NCBI RefSeq assembly: GCF_932276165.1
Contig: NC_064001.1
Coordinates: 9,121,501-9,185,500 of the forward strand
From: Plutella xylostella
Taxonomy: Eukaryota > Arthropoda > Insecta > Lepidoptera > Plutellidae
Length of the DNA stretch: 64,000 bases
Reading direction: 5' to 3'
Position 1 is the stretch's first letter. Each line of letters starts with the position of its first letter. A program made the position numbers and the translations under genes. This document shows, in pieces, positions 1-11,279 of this stretch. The notes below the pieces were generated by a model, which saw only the letters and a list, made by a program, of their open reading frames with translations, made no database searches and was not told where the DNA came from.

Positions 1-811
1 TCATTGTATGAATATTGAATACCGTAATTCAATTTTTTGGTGAAAAAAAACATCTTCGTACCGCTAGTCTAGTATATCTCAGCATTGGTGGAGTGTGGGG
101 ATTAGGGTGCTTTTCAACCATCAATGTGCTATGCAGCTATGCTGCGATTATGTGAGAGAAGTCCGTTTCCAACAGTCCTATGTTAGGTGGACCAATAACT
201 ATGATTGGTGGATATCAAACGCATCCATAGCAACGTACCAGCACATATCTGAGCCACTAGTACGGGTCCTATTTATGTAAACGAAAAAAGTTTACGTTTT
301 CTCCTGTCATCTGCATACATTATCTGTGAAAAGTTTCATAATAGTTTCAATTAAAGGCACCACTTAGTATGCGAGAAAACTAAAACTTTTATAGTTTTCG
401 ACAAACTATCAAACCTGTACTAGACCCTCTGGTGGAAAATCTTCCTTAGACATACGTCACTACTCATCAATAAGAGCTATAGGTAGTGACTGACAACAAA
501 GCTTGTTCGCTCAAAGCAATTGGCGTATATCCTGCTAGGATCCAGACGTCAGTGGGTGATAAATAGTTCGGTGGCGGATGATCGTAACACGGCTGAGTGA
601 CGAGAAATATAATAATATTTTATTATTGAGTCTATTTCATCCAGAATCTTCGGTATTTTATTTATTTTGCCTTTAGTCAGAAATTTTGTATGATACGTAC
701 CTACTATCTATACGCTGAATATGTAAGATTACTTCCGAGGGGTGGATCTCTGGATCATCTATGACAGTAGATACGACCAAAGTTTAAGTGATAAGTGTCT
801 TTTTTGTCATG
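1..811. other. No recognisable gene
   Basis: AT-rich sequence with only short open frames (longest about 60 codons) that lack recognisable domains or splice context. It may be intron of the receptor gene whose later exons begin at 4175, since that gene must have 5' exons further upstream, but none could be identified here. Confidence 0.5.
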
Positions 812-968
812 TTAAGTGCAAATTTCTCCATTGTCGGTTATCTAACCATATTAAATTAAATTTATAAATTAAACGTCATCTCCATATAAAATTCATGACA
901 GATGCGTCATAAGTTAACCACAACTCCCTGGTTATGCTCTAACCGAGAATGGAGAAATTGGCACTAAA
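812..968. repeat. MITE, family 1 copy 1 (hairpin element)
   Basis: Terminal inverted repeats run inward from 812 and 968. The left end reads TTAAGTGCAAATTTCTCCAT and the right end mirrors it, followed by the reverse of TAACCAGGGA and a central CGTCATCTCCATAT block. The same layout recurs at 22178-22341 and 41179-41328, so this is one dispersed non-autonomous DNA element family. There is no coding capacity. Confidence 0.7.
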
Positions 969-1302
969 TTTTAGAAAGAAAGAAGGAATAAAACTGTTAT
1001 AATTATACTGCTTATACTTTCGTCCTAAACTGAATAAAATCCTGACTAAAGTCCTCTAAAAACTAATCCCTTACTACTAAGTAGATGATGATGATGTTAA
1101 AAGATCAAAGAGTCGTTGCCAAAACTTTCTTGGGAAGCGTAAATAATAAAAATTCGATTCGTCATCGTACACCTTTTTCTACTTTATTTAATAATTTAAG
1201 AGGCAACGATATGACGGAAGATATTGGTAGCATGTGTGACGTTGTGATCCCTACTCACCTTTTTCATCCGAAAAATATTTATATCTTCTTATGAAATCCT
1301 AA

Positions 1303-1335
1303 TCCTAACTAATATTATAAATGTGAAAGTAACTG

Positions 1336-1370
<35 letters not shown>

Positions 1371-1521
1371 TACTCTTTCACGCCAAAACTACTGAACCGA
1401 TTTGAATGAAATTTGGTATACATATGGTATAGACCCTGGGAAAGAACATAGGCTACTTTTTATCCCGGAATTCCCACGGGAAAACTTTTTAAGGCGAAGC
1501 GAAGCTCGCGGGAACAGCTAG
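1303..1521 (+). mobile_element. Non-autonomous Helitron-like element (Lep1-like)
   Basis: Begins TCCTAACTAATATTATAAAT, carries a (GTCT)n microsatellite, then the blocks AACCGATTTGAATGAAATTT and TTTTTATCCCGGAATTCCCA, and ends at CTAG after a GCGAAGCGAAGCTCGCGGGA block. This consensus is common in lepidopteran introns and is attributed in the literature to short Helitrons (5' TC, 3' CTRR, inserted between A and T). A 3'-end fragment of the same family is at 48398-48432 and a decayed copy lies near 47160-47340. Confidence 0.7.
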
Positions 1522-2265
1522 TATATCATAAAACTGAGAAAACATAAAGGCGATAATCCTTAATTTAATGCGACATAATAATGATGTACTAAAGAGCACC
1601 CGTGGTTAAATTACATACCTATTTTTTTAATAGACGCTCAATATAAAAAAAATATTTTAGAACCTCTGAGTCACTCCCTTTACACAACTCTTTGTTTAAT
1701 ACCCTGAGAAAACTCTAAGGCATGCTCGCGGCACGCTGCACCGTTGAGGACTTGGCTAGTAAGGTTCAGTATTGTAATTTTATAATGATGCAACTGACTG
1801 ATTATGTAAAGACATATAAGATTTTCATTAGTGTATCAAAGTTATACCCTGCAATATAAAACTACGAGTTTTCTGATTTATTATAACACCCAAATTTTCA
1901 GTCAGGAGATACCAATTAGACACCAGCACAAATACCAGGGCAACATAGGGAGCGCAGCAGCATGCGTCGCCCTCGCGTCCCGTTCATTCACCGTCTATGA
2001 TTTATAGCCGTACGGCCTGCTTTGACATTACATGATGTATCATTCCTTAACGGTTTCTTGCTTCATATTTCGTATAATCAATTAACTTTGCCTATGGGCA
2101 CAATTTGATATAGCGACATGCGGATGTAAGGGTATTTGGCTCGCGAAAACGGGGTGTTGATGTTTTGATGTTTTAATTTATTTTTACTTTGCGCGCTCGA
2201 CTCTATGTCATGGATGGAATAACTTGCAAAAACTAGATTTTCCCCAAAGCTGCTTTCCAAATGCG

Positions 2266-4017
2266 GCCCCTAGACAATATATTGCGCAATAAGGACAATA
2301 GGGAATATGCAAGTGGTTCAAATAAAGGTCAAATATTATTTATAATAAACTTTGTTATTTCATAACTACGACTCCATCAATATTTTTGATTATAATTTAT
2401 TTTTGAGTAAGTAAATGAAGTTGAAAAGTACAAAAAAACTTCGGTAAATTGTAACTTCAGAGAAACGTCACCCATTTTGTTAGAGCGGATGTGACGTCAA
2501 AATTCTTTATATATCAATCTCAGAATAATAACTTCTTTGCGTTTACGGCGGAAGTTAAATAAATGTCAAGTGTAAACAAAGAAATGTTAATGTCACCGAA
2601 TGTTTGTGATGCTCGTTGTGATCAGATACGATGGATCACATAAAAATTCTTCCAATAGATCCTAGCCTCCTATAACCTCTCCACTTCTTGTTTGATATGC
2701 TTGTTTGTTTGCAAAGTTTAGGACTTTTTATATTTTTTATTGGTAGTGTATGGACTGCCACTAGTTGTTCTATTGTAATGAGGCGTAAACAGCCATTCGT
2801 TATTCAACGAGCCACTCAAATATGCTCCATATTGCAATACAATAAAATTAAATTTGTATTGTAAGTATTATGACATGAACATGACACAAGTTGCTCTTTC
2901 TACTTTTAGGTTATAATGGCAGTCGTTAGTATATTTCAAAAGTTGTTATTTTTTTCTAAATTAAGTTATGGAAGAATTCTCGTAATCAGAAGAACTGGAC
3001 ACATTAAATTTATTACGCAGTATGAACGAGTAAACTGTGGCCAGCTGCGGAAAAGGACAGCAAAGACTATTGAAAAGTCGAGAGCCGTGTGCCCAAATAT
3101 TAGGGAATGATTAGTGAACTAGTGATATGATTACACTGATTAGTAATAGTAGTTTTTATTAAAAATAAAAGATAATATGTATGTTATACGTTGTTATTTT
3201 TGTAGAATTATATTCGGGAATAATCATGTAGCATGTGAAAGAAAACATCGTGAGGAAACCTCAATATTTAGATTAAGCACATTTAGATATGTGAACCCAC
3301 CAATCCGCAGTGGACCAGCGTGGTGGGAAATGGTCATTTAGACCTATGAGATATGCACAATGGTTCCATTCAAGAGAGCCAGGTGCAGGTTCTTACACCC
3401 CACAGATAATAGAATAGAATGACCCACTAACCCTAGTCTCTCTTACTGAGAACCAAAGTTACAGTAAGTACTTACATACAATACAAATATTACTTTATAT
3501 TCATATTGCCATAATAGCGTAATATTGTGTACAGACAGTGTAAAGGTCCTTTGGTTTGCGCGCTCCCATTTCAAAAAAGCTACTAGTAGCTATTTACGAG
3601 CTCCCATTACAAAACAGCCACTGGTCACACTTTATTACCATTACAAAACAGCCACTGATCACACTTTATACACTTCCTTTTTCGTTTGTTACCATGACAA
3701 CATTGGTTTGTTGAAAATACAAAAGTACTCTGTGATTACTTGATTAGGTAAAAAATCTATGCCAACTGACGGGACTCATTATTCTGAGCCGTGAAATTAA
3801 AAGTTTATGACGTCACACCAGCCCGCCATCCTGACGGAAATTTCAAAGTGGTCGTGATGGTTGTAATTTTTTAACTTCCTTTAAAATACCTTAAATTACT
3901 TATTATGGCGTTGATTTTTTTTTACTATAATAAAGTGATGTAAAGCTATCCAATAAAAGAATTAAAAAAAATTATGCATATTCCCTATTGTGCAATATTA
4001 TCTAGGGTTAATATTGA
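2266..4017. mobile_element. Candidate decayed DNA transposon with CCCTAGA ends
   Basis: The segment at 2268-2311 (CCCTAGAC, then ATTGCGCAATA, then CAATAGGGAATATGCA) recurs in inverted orientation at 3972-4015. The outermost bases CCCTAGA resemble piggyBac-type ends, and the right end abuts TTAA. The left flank has no TTAA and no transposase frame was found inside, so this is a tentative non-autonomous element of about 1.75 kb. An unrelated LINE-tail repeat lies inside it. Confidence 0.35.
3230..3420 (+). repeat. RTE-type LINE 3'-region repeat
   Basis: Contains the blocks ACATCGTGAGGAAACCT, CCAATCCGCAGTGGACCAGC and GTGGTGGGAAATGGTC followed by a GGTGCAGG/CACAGATAAT stretch. This is the common lepidopteran 3' tail derived from RTE LINEs. 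A second copy in the same orientation lies at 18970-19195. It is not coding. Confidence 0.6.
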
Positions 4018-4174
4018 AGATTGCGCAAACGTCATTTGGATTAAAAACTTATTGAACAATATTATTGTAGGTCTAGGGTCAATAAGCCGCACAGCTCCGT
4101 AAAACCTGTCAGACGCAAATAATTTGCCTAGTTACCAGGAAAACAGTAACTCACAGAGTTATTTCCCCACGCAG

Positions 4175-4355
4175 TGCCGACGGCGAATACGTGGTGACAA
4201 CCATGACGAAGGCGGTCCTGCATCACACGGGCAAGGTGCTGTGGACTCCGCCCGCCATCTTCAAGTCCTCGTGCGAGATCGACGTCAGATACTTCCCGTT
4301 CGACCAGCAGACTTGCTTCTTGAAGTTCGGCTCTTGGAGCTATGATGGTGATCAA
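4175..4355 (+). CDS. nAChR alpha exon: Cys-loop region
   Basis: Acceptor CCCCACGCAG, donor GTAAGT. Encodes 60 complete codons after one phase base, starting ADGEYVVTTMTKAVLHHTGK and ending SWSYDGDQ. It contains the two cysteines spaced by 13 residues (CEIDVRYFPFDQQTC) that give the Cys-loop receptor superfamily its name. GC content is clearly above the surrounding intron. It joins in phase 0 to the exon at 6327. Confidence 0.93.
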
Positions 4356-7300
4356 GTAAGTGAAGGGTAGTTGCATGTGAGTTTTTGCTGATGCAAAGTA
4401 AGGTTGGATAATATAAAGGCCGAGGAAATAGGTGCGTCTTCAAAGACATTTTTCGGCGATTCCGATTATTTGCTGCAGATAATGATGGGTATAAAAGTAA
4501 TGAACAAAGGAAATTAAAAGTAAGGCCCGGGTCTCCTATTTACTCCGTAGGTCGCGTCAAGTGTCACCGCCGTAGGCCGCGTCACAATGCTCATTATGTC
4601 TACGCGCCAACGTCGGCGTGTGAGGGAGACCGCATCAGTACATTTCTATAGTGAGCATCGCGACGCGGCCTACGGCGTGACGCTGGACGCGAACTACGGC
4701 GTAAATAGGAGACCAAGGCCTAAGCGTCCGCCTTTTTGGACCGTACCTACGCAACGGACGCTTCGTATTCAGTATCCTTTGTATAGAAATTTAACACAAG
4801 TACGTCCACTTCATCGGCACTGCCAATGCCGTTTCTTCATACCTACATTTATGAAAATTTAATTGGTCCGATACTGTCAAAATAAGGCAGTAATAGATTT
4901 AATGCCGACATTAACTTAAAAATCCTTATTGTAACCCAGCGTATGTCTTCAAGACTATTGTAAAACTATACCTGCCATCTTTGCTCAAAGTGATTAAAGT
5001 TTTCTAAAATTACCTACCTACAGCTGAAAACATACATTCTAGTTTCTCAGTTCCAAATGTAAGTTAATTGTCGAGAAATTCTCCCTCATTAATGACGAAT
5101 AAGGTACATGACGCAAACACATCCTCAAGTCCCACTAAACTAAGTTAGATTCGTTCCATTCAACGCAAACACGATAAAGTTCTTATTCTCGGCTAAATTC
5201 TAGTCCCTAGAGGCAGTTTTCCACTGCTTCCGTTCCGTTACCGCAACTACTAATATAGAGGGAACAATTTTATTAGGTAAGTAAGTGTTTTTTTTATTGG
5301 ACGTAAAAAAATATATTTTATTCTATTAGGTAGGTACTTTCTGACGGCAAGTCAATGTACCCGATGAACTTAGCAAGTTTCAATATGGGAACAATACTGA
5401 AATCTCAAACATAATAATATAATCCCCTATACGTATTTCCGCTCCACTCTCAACGAGAGGTTTTGTCTTAGGTCTCTACTTATATTCACTATTAAAACTA
5501 CTGGTGAGTCCTGCTAAACAGACCCTCTAAACTCTCGTATTCGCCATGTAGATTTGTCGAGATTCTGGATCGCGCTTTATAAACAGGTCTCTCGGATGTC
5601 GGTGACGGTGGCAGTGGAAACACGCTGGCAAGTTTCCGACATTCGCGAACATATCACTTCCCGGTATTCGGGCTGTCAACTTTTGTTCGAAGCCTTGGGT
5701 TTGTTTCAGACCGAAATTACCATTGGCATTAGTTTCCGTATTACTTTTGAGTTTAGTTTTCTACCAATTCGGAAAAGTTTTCGAAGAGTTGTGGTTTTTG
5801 AAGAACGAGTGCTGGAGCATCAACTATTTGCGAATACATAAATAATTATAGATATTGACGATAGAAAAATAATATTCATTCAAACAAATATAAAATATCA
5901 ATTCCGCACTTTCCTGGCAAAATAACTTAAAACTTCAATCATTATATTGGCATAAACAGCACATGGCTGCATATCCTTCATGCAGATCTCTAAGTACCTA
6001 GTTTTAATATTATTATGCGCCACTAACCCTAGTTTCCAAGAGGCATGCGCAAATTTCCACATTATTTTTTTCAGCTGTAATAACTCTTGAATAGTTCAAC
6101 ATTATGGTGAATATTAGGTTCCCGAGAAAAACTGTAGGTTTACCTTTTAGGTGTACCTATACTTATATCTATTAACGTTCCAAAGGTAACTACTGTAAAC
6201 CTGTAAAACAAACCCTGAGCTCAACTTCTTCTTTTTCCTAGCCTTTTCCTTATAAAGGGTCGGCTTTGTGTGCCATATCACGCCACATTACCCTACGCTC
6301 ATACTAAAACATCCACCCCCCAACAGATAGACCTCAAACACATAAACCAGAAGAAAGGCGACATGGTGGACGTGGGCATCGACCTGCGCGAGTACTACCC
6401 GTCCGTGGAGTGGGACATCCTGGGCGTGCCCGCCGAGCGCCACGAGCGCTACTACCCGTGCTGCCAGGAGCCTTATCCAGGTATATTATATACCTTATAA
6501 GTATATAGATAGATATAAGGGAAGAAACGGTTTATGTGATTATTCCATAGTAAAAATGATAAATGGTTCTTTAGTATGGCGGCGCAACACTATGAGCGAA
6601 AACGCTAAAATGGCGCCACAAGCGATACTATCCGTGCCGCCAGGAGCCCTATCCAGGTATTGTATATATTAGTATGTAGGATTTATCAAAAAAGATACAG
6701 CAGTACGACAAACGAAGAAGGATAAGATTAAATGAATGTAGTCAGATTGTGTCGATGTCGTGATAAGAGTAAAAACGATAAAGCAGTATGGCGGCGCAAC
6801 AATAAAATGGCGGATGAGCTAACACGCCAAAATGGCGGCTGTCTAAGTAACAGATAGTAACAGAGCGGCATGGCGCGCGACCAATGGCGTAGCTTTTCTT
6901 TACGCTTTTATCTTGCAGTGGTAAATTTAGCACAGTAGAATGATGAGCCCTATAGTAACACACATAAGGGCGACATGGTGGACGTGGGCATCGACCTGCG
7001 CGAGTACTACCCGTCCGTGGAGTGGGACATCCTGGGCGTGCCCGCCGAGCGCCACGAGCGCTACTACCCGTGCTGCCAGGAGCCTTATCCAGGTATATTA
7101 TATACCTTATAAGTAGGTAAATAGATATAAGAAGAAGAAACAGTAAATGGTTAATCGACAGAAAAAAACGATATAGCTAAATGAATCTTTAGTACAGTGG
7201 CGCAACACGAAAAGCTAAAACGACAAAATGGCGCCACAAGCGATACTATCCGTGCCGCCAGGAACCCTATCCAGGTATATTATATCTATTAGTATGTAGA

Positions 7301-10300
7301 ATTTAGCTAAAACGATAGCAATTAGCAATACGAGGACGTAAGACGCTGCGCTTAAACGCAACGGCAAGCAACTCGCAAGTTGACAAGATTGAGAGTAGTC
7401 AGAGTGTGTTGATGTCGTGATAGTAAAATTAGCCAATCGACAGTAAAAACGATAAAGCAGTATGGCAGCGCAACACGATGAGCTAAAACGCCAAAATCAC
7501 GGCCGTTTAAGGAACGAATGATAAAAGAGCGATTCGAGTGAGTCATGTCGTAGTAGACCAATAGTGACCGAACGGCATGGTGCACGACCAATGGCGTAAC
7601 TCGGTCTTGAGGCATTCCTTCTGCACTTTAGGAGACCTAATGGGTAATAACACGACAACGATGGCTACAATACCAAAATGATGGCGCAGGAAATTAAATA
7701 CCGGTAGTTTACTTACCTGACACTTATCCAGGCTTTATAAGCCAGGTCATTAATATAAAGTAAAAGTTCCTGTATGCAAACAAATGAAAATGATTTCGCT
7801 AATAATAAAAGGGCTTTTTTAGTATCCAGCCATTCAAGATAATTATTTCCTAAGAGAATTTACAACCCTTTGTGGGTGTCGCCTTCGTTTATAATGGTTT
7901 CCCACGCATCCCGGCTTTGTGACACAAAATAAATGGCTATTTAAAAAACCATTTAAGATTTTACTTGAAAAGAGGAAAAAGTGGCTCATTCACTGCCATA
8001 ACTCGGAAACTTGTTATAATAAACTTCAATGTGGATCAAAATACAATCTTATCTTACAAAAACACATACAAAGACCTTTCATTACCTTGTTCTGCATTCG
8101 CTACGCGACCATACAAGGGAAACAGGGAATTAAACAATACAACCCCATTTAACCTGTTTAGCGTGTAGGCCAATAACTTAGCATAGATAAGCGTTACCGC
8201 TCCGTCGTCGCAGAGCAATTTACAACCACCGTTTGAGATTAGAAGTCTCGGAGCGAAGAGAGAAGATCTCCGAGTTAAAGCTTCCCCTGTTATGCTTTCC
8301 TGGTATCTACTTGGAGCGTGATTGCTTTGCGCTGATTAGTCGAGACTGGATAAATCCAGGATTCAATTCGAATCCGAGCGGTTTATGTGACCCTAGTAGT
8401 CTATCGTGGGTTCTAAGATTCAATATGCAGTTACTTATATCACCTCACTGAAAAAGAGATGTTTGATAATTTATTATATTTGTCTACATTACATAATTAT
8501 ACCTATTATCTGAGTGGCATGAAAATAATGGATTTATTAGACCTTGTGATATGGCGAGTGTTTAATAAGAGGGCGCATAAAACTTTTTTTCATTATAAGT
8601 AATTTTAAGCTTAAAATTGTTGCTAAAATGAAACGTAGACAGGTAAAGAAAGTTAAAAGGAGCAAAAATTATAAATGGAAGTTATATCTCTCAAAATAAG
8701 TAGACCACGATAGCGCCTCTTGTTATTTGTCACTTCATGTTGTACCTAATGTGGGGCGCTTAAGAAAACGACCGCGATACTTGCGCTAATGCCATCAACA
8801 ATCACGATATTTCGTCTAAATTATTGCTACGTGTCTCGGAATTCAAGTGGCAGGAATTTTTCTTCGAGATTCACATTTCCAAATACTTAACAGGATATTT
8901 TTTTCACGTTACAGCCGTATCAAAAAATTTCCTATCTTTGAAATGCTGATCGTGAAAAGATTTTTGTATAATTATTATTCTACCTCGTTATGTGTATGTA
9001 AAAAACTCTAATTATTATCTATCTGGACTGAGGGTATGTTATTCGTAATAAATTTTATTTAACGTCAAGTTGCTTTTTTGCTGACTCCCCAGGTCCCAGC
9101 AGGTGCCTAGGGTATGGCAAAAACGTATTATTAGCGGAACAGTTGATACATAACTCAGACAATCTCCTTTTCTGCTGAACCTCTGACACTATCTGTTCGT
9201 GATGTTGCTAGCGGTACCAAAGCATACAGTACTGTAGACGTAGAAGAGTATTATGGTATACTTCGTATTCTTCAGGAATTTCATAAAACATGACAAGAAA
9301 AATTACATGGTGAAAAAAGAACACAATGCTTAATCATTTCAATAAATTATATTTTTGTTTCAGATATCTTCTTCAACATCACTCTCCGTCGTAAGACTTT
9401 GTTCTACACAGTCAACCTCATCGTCCCTTGCGTTGGTATCTCCTACCTCTCTGTCTTGGTCTTCTACCTCCCCGCGGATTCCGGTGAAAAGATCGCCTTA
9501 AGTATATCTATCCTGCTCTCGCAAACTATGTTCTTCTTGCTTATTTCCGAGATCATTCCATCCACCTCTCTCGCTCTACCTTTACTGGGGAAGTATCTCT
9601 TATTCACCATGTTGCTGGTAGGACTAAGTGTTGTCATCACCATCATTATACTCAACGTCCACTATCGAAAGCCGAGTACCCATAAAATGGCTCCGTGGGT
9701 GAGAAAGTTTTTCATCACGAAACTCCCAAAGGTGTTACTAATGAGAGTTCCCAAGGACTTGTTGCGAGACTTGGCAGCTCATAAGATTGCGGGGAGGAAT
9801 GCGAAGAATAAAAACAAGTTTAAAGATGCGCTGGCGGCGGTGGATCAGACTAACTCGGCCGCTTCCAGTCCAGACTCTCTCCGTCATCAGTTCCCTGGCA
9901 GTTGCAATGGACTGCACACCACTACTGCTACTAACAGGTTTGTTTGTCATTTTCTCGATAAATCATTGCAGTTAATTAATGATTTCCTTAATTCTAAATT
10001 TTTACTTTTTAAAGAATAATTGCACGACGCAAAACTTTTGATTCATCTTGTCGTACGCGTCTTGCGTGCTAGGCCTTCTCAGCGTAAATCGAACCCGTGG
10101 CCCAGTGCTCCGAAAACAATCGCTACCGAATCATAAACATCATTTATGAATTACATACTTCCTAACTTCTTCATTGCTCTTCCTCTAGATTCAGCGGACT
10201 AGTCGGGGCTCTGGGCAGCCTGAGTGCGGGCTACAACGGCTTGCCATCCGTGATGTCAGGCCTGGACGACTCTATCAGCGACATAGCGCCGAGGAAGAAG

Positions 10301-10872
10301 TACCCGTTTGAACTGGAGAAGGCGATCCACAATGTCATGTTCATCCAACACCACATGCAACGGCAGGATGAGTTCAATGCGGTTTGTAACACTCTCCCTT
10401 TGTGCCTTCGTCTAACACGGCCTCTAGGCGTGAATCAAAAAAATCAAATCTGGTTACTTCAATTGTTTTTGGTGATTTGAAAATAAATGACTAGCTTTAC
10501 GATTCGCTTATGATTGTATTTTATCTTTTCTATTTCTTCATCACGTTGAATGGTTTCTTTTAAAATAGACCAAAACATCTGAACATGACCTTTGACAAGG
10601 ATGGGGAACGATACTTCCAAAAATAACAGTTTACCTACCACCTAAACAAAACTCACCCACAATTAATTCCACAGGAGGATCAAGATTGGGGTTTCGTGGC
10701 CATGGTGCTGGATCGCTTGTTCCTCTGGATCTTCACCATCGCCTCCATCGTGGGAACCTTTGCCATCCTCTGTGAAGCCCCATCTTTATACGACGACACC
10801 AAACCCATCGACATGATCCTGTCTTCAGTTGCCCAGCAACAATTCTTGCCAGTTGACAGCGGTGATCCTTAA
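4175..10872 (+). CDS. Nicotinic acetylcholine receptor alpha subunit (3' part of gene)
   Basis: Subunit of a pentameric acetylcholine-gated cation channel in neuronal membranes, the target of neonicotinoids. Assignable exons: 4175-4355, 6327-6480, 9364-9937, 10189-10381, 10675-10872 (stop TAA 10870-10872); all GT-AG and phase-compatible. Visible in order: Cys-loop CEIDVRYFPFDQQTC, loop C with the vicinal cysteines YYPCCQEPYP that define alpha subunits, M1 from KTLFYTVNLIVPCVG, M2 after ADSGEKIALSISILLSQ, M3 (LLGKYLLFTMLLVG), the long M3-M4 cytoplasmic loop with YPFELEKAIHNVMF, M4 (VLDRLFLWIFTIAS) and a short C-terminus ending DSGDP. From memory of the family it fits the insect alpha1-alpha4 group; which member cannot be settled by eye. 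The signal peptide and earlier ligand-domain exons lie upstream and were not found. A duplicated loop-C exon (6960-7092) lies in the second intron. Confidence 0.93.
4521..4724. repeat. GC-rich hairpin MITE in receptor intron
   Basis: Two arms of roughly 80 bases are imperfect inverted repeats. The left arm contains GGTCTCCTATTTACTCCGTA and GCCGTAGGCCGCGTCAC; the right arm ends with the reverse of GGTCTCCTATTTACGCCGTA. Much more GC-rich than its surroundings, with no credible coding. The open frame at 4587-4862 is a by-product of the element. Confidence 0.65.
6327..6480 (+). CDS. nAChR alpha exon: ligand-binding loop C (copy 1, intact)
   Basis: Acceptor CCCCCAACAG, donor GTATAT. Encodes IDLKHINQKKGDM, then VDVGIDLREYYPSVEWDILG, then the agonist-binding YYPCCQEPYP. 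It ends one base into a codon and the next exon (9364) completes it as Asp, giving DIFFNITLRRK. This copy has both splice sites and the family-typical 5' end, so it is the reference exon. It heads a tandemly duplicated block extending to about 7.6 kb. Confidence 0.92.
6611..6680 (+). pseudogene. Decayed fragment of loop-C exon (fragment 1)
   Basis: GCGCCACAAGCGATACTATC and CGTGCCGCCAGGAGCCCTAT are diverged versions of the 3' end of the 6327-6480 exon, continuing across its donor into the intron (CCAGGTATTGTATATATTAG). The cysteine codon pair has become TGC-CGC, so the vicinal Cys pair is lost. It is an old partial duplicate. Confidence 0.75.
6960..7092 (+). pseudogene. Duplicated loop-C exon of nAChR (copy 2, 5'-truncated)
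   Basis: From GGCGACATG (6969) onward this repeats the 6357-6480 exon essentially unchanged, including the Cys-Cys loop and the donor at 7093. The first 30 bases of the exon and its acceptor are not duplicated. The good acceptor TTTATCTTGCAG upstream leads into an immediate in-phase TAA. A weak AG (CACAGTAG) gives an open phase-0 exon with the same number of residues before the shared Met (NDEPYSNTHKGDM versus IDLKHINQKKGDM). It is either a non-functional duplicate or a young alternative exon; skipping it would be neutral. Confidence 0.75.
7229..7290 (+). pseudogene. Decayed fragment of loop-C exon (fragment 2)
   Basis: A second copy of the decayed fragment at 6611-6680, 618 bases downstream, carrying the same TGC-CGC change and continuing CCAGGTATATTATATCTATT. 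The shared derived changes show that the whole block (intact exon, decayed fragment and intron) was duplicated after the first fragment had already decayed. Confidence 0.75.
7300..9363 (+). other. Receptor intron, no gene
   Basis: Intron sequence between the loop-C exon block and the M1-M3 exon. The first 300 bases still show weak similarity to the 6.7-6.9 kb segment (AAGCAGTATGGC, CGCCAAAAT), as expected from the tandem duplication. The rest holds short, unsupported open frames only. Confidence 0.6.
9364..9937 (+). CDS. nAChR alpha exon: M1-M3 and start of cytoplasmic loop
   Basis: Acceptor TTTGTTTCAG, donor GTTTGT. Encodes the end of the ligand domain (FFNITLRRK), transmembrane helices M1, M2 and M3, and the start of the intracellular loop (HKMAPWVRKFF, then SSPDSLRHQFPG and THTTTATNR-like sequence). 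M2 carries the pore-lining SISILLSQTMFFLL with GEK at its inner end, as in cation-selective subunits. Without splicing the frame continues to a stop at 10019. Confidence 0.93.
10189..10381 (+). CDS. nAChR alpha exon: M3-M4 cytoplasmic loop
   Basis: Acceptor CTTCCTCTAG, donor GTTTGT. Encodes FSGLVGALGSLSAGYNGLPS, then VMSGLDDSISDIAPRKKYPF and the amphipathic ELEKAIHNVMFIQHHMQRQD ending EFNA. This conserved block precedes M4 in insect alpha subunits. Phase matches both neighbouring exons. Confidence 0.92.
10675..10872 (+). CDS. nAChR alpha last exon: M4 and C-terminus
   Basis: Acceptor ATTCCACAG. Encodes EDQDWGFVAMVLDRLFLWIF, the rest of M4, then EAPSLYDDTKPIDMILSSVA and a tail ending VDSGDP before TAA. 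DDTKPID after M4 is typical of the insect alpha group; the last dozen residues differ from my memory of the family and may be lineage-specific. Confidence 0.93.
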   Translation, partial: EDQDWGFVAMVLDRLFLWIFTIASIVGTFAILCEAPSLYDDTKPIDMILSSVAQQQFLPVDSGDP

Positions 10873-11227
10873 ACTATTGCTCTAAAGCAAGGGCATTAAT
10901 TTCCATTACTTATAAGCGGTGGAGACTGGCAGTTAAAATTGCAGAAGTGGATTTGTACAAGTTAAAAATACCTTTACGATAATCTTTCCGAATTATTGTG
11001 GCAGTTACATAGGTGTTTACATCTGTGCAAAAGTCGACTTCTGAAATTTATCCTGAGAGCAAAGCGCAAATATGGCAAAACCCCTCCAGTGATTGAGGGG
11101 GCTATATCCTGATATGGACTATTACGGTTTGTGGGTTTGCGTATATAGTATATTTTCTCGTCTGTCTTAATTAATTCATAATTATCTTAAGTAGACCGTT
11201 AATTTTTAAGTAAATACAATTATCATT

Positions 11228-11279
11228 TATTTCGTAAATATTTCAGGTAGGTAGGTACCTGAAATATTTACGAAATAAA
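11228..11279 (+). promoter_or_regulatory. Perfect 22-bp hairpin overlapping AATAAA
   Basis: Bases 11228-11249 are the exact reverse complement of 11256-11277, with the 6-base loop GGTAGG. AATAAA at 11274-11279 overlaps the 3' arm. It lies about 360 bases after the receptor stop codon, so it could sit at the end of the receptor 3' UTR, with the poly(A) signal inside the stem. It could instead be a tiny palindromic repeat; transcript evidence would decide. Confidence 0.5.

Noticed and set aside
1339..1371. (GTCT)n tract as an independent microsatellite
   Set aside because: It is a regular internal part of the Helitron-like element at 1303-1521.
4587..4862. 91-codon Arg/Pro-rich frame
   Set aside because: It overlaps the inverted arms of the GC-rich MITE at 4521-4724; the composition reflects the repeat.
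5554..5841. 95-codon open frame inside the receptor intron
   Set aside because: It lies in an intron, lacks domain similarity and has no homologous copy in the window.
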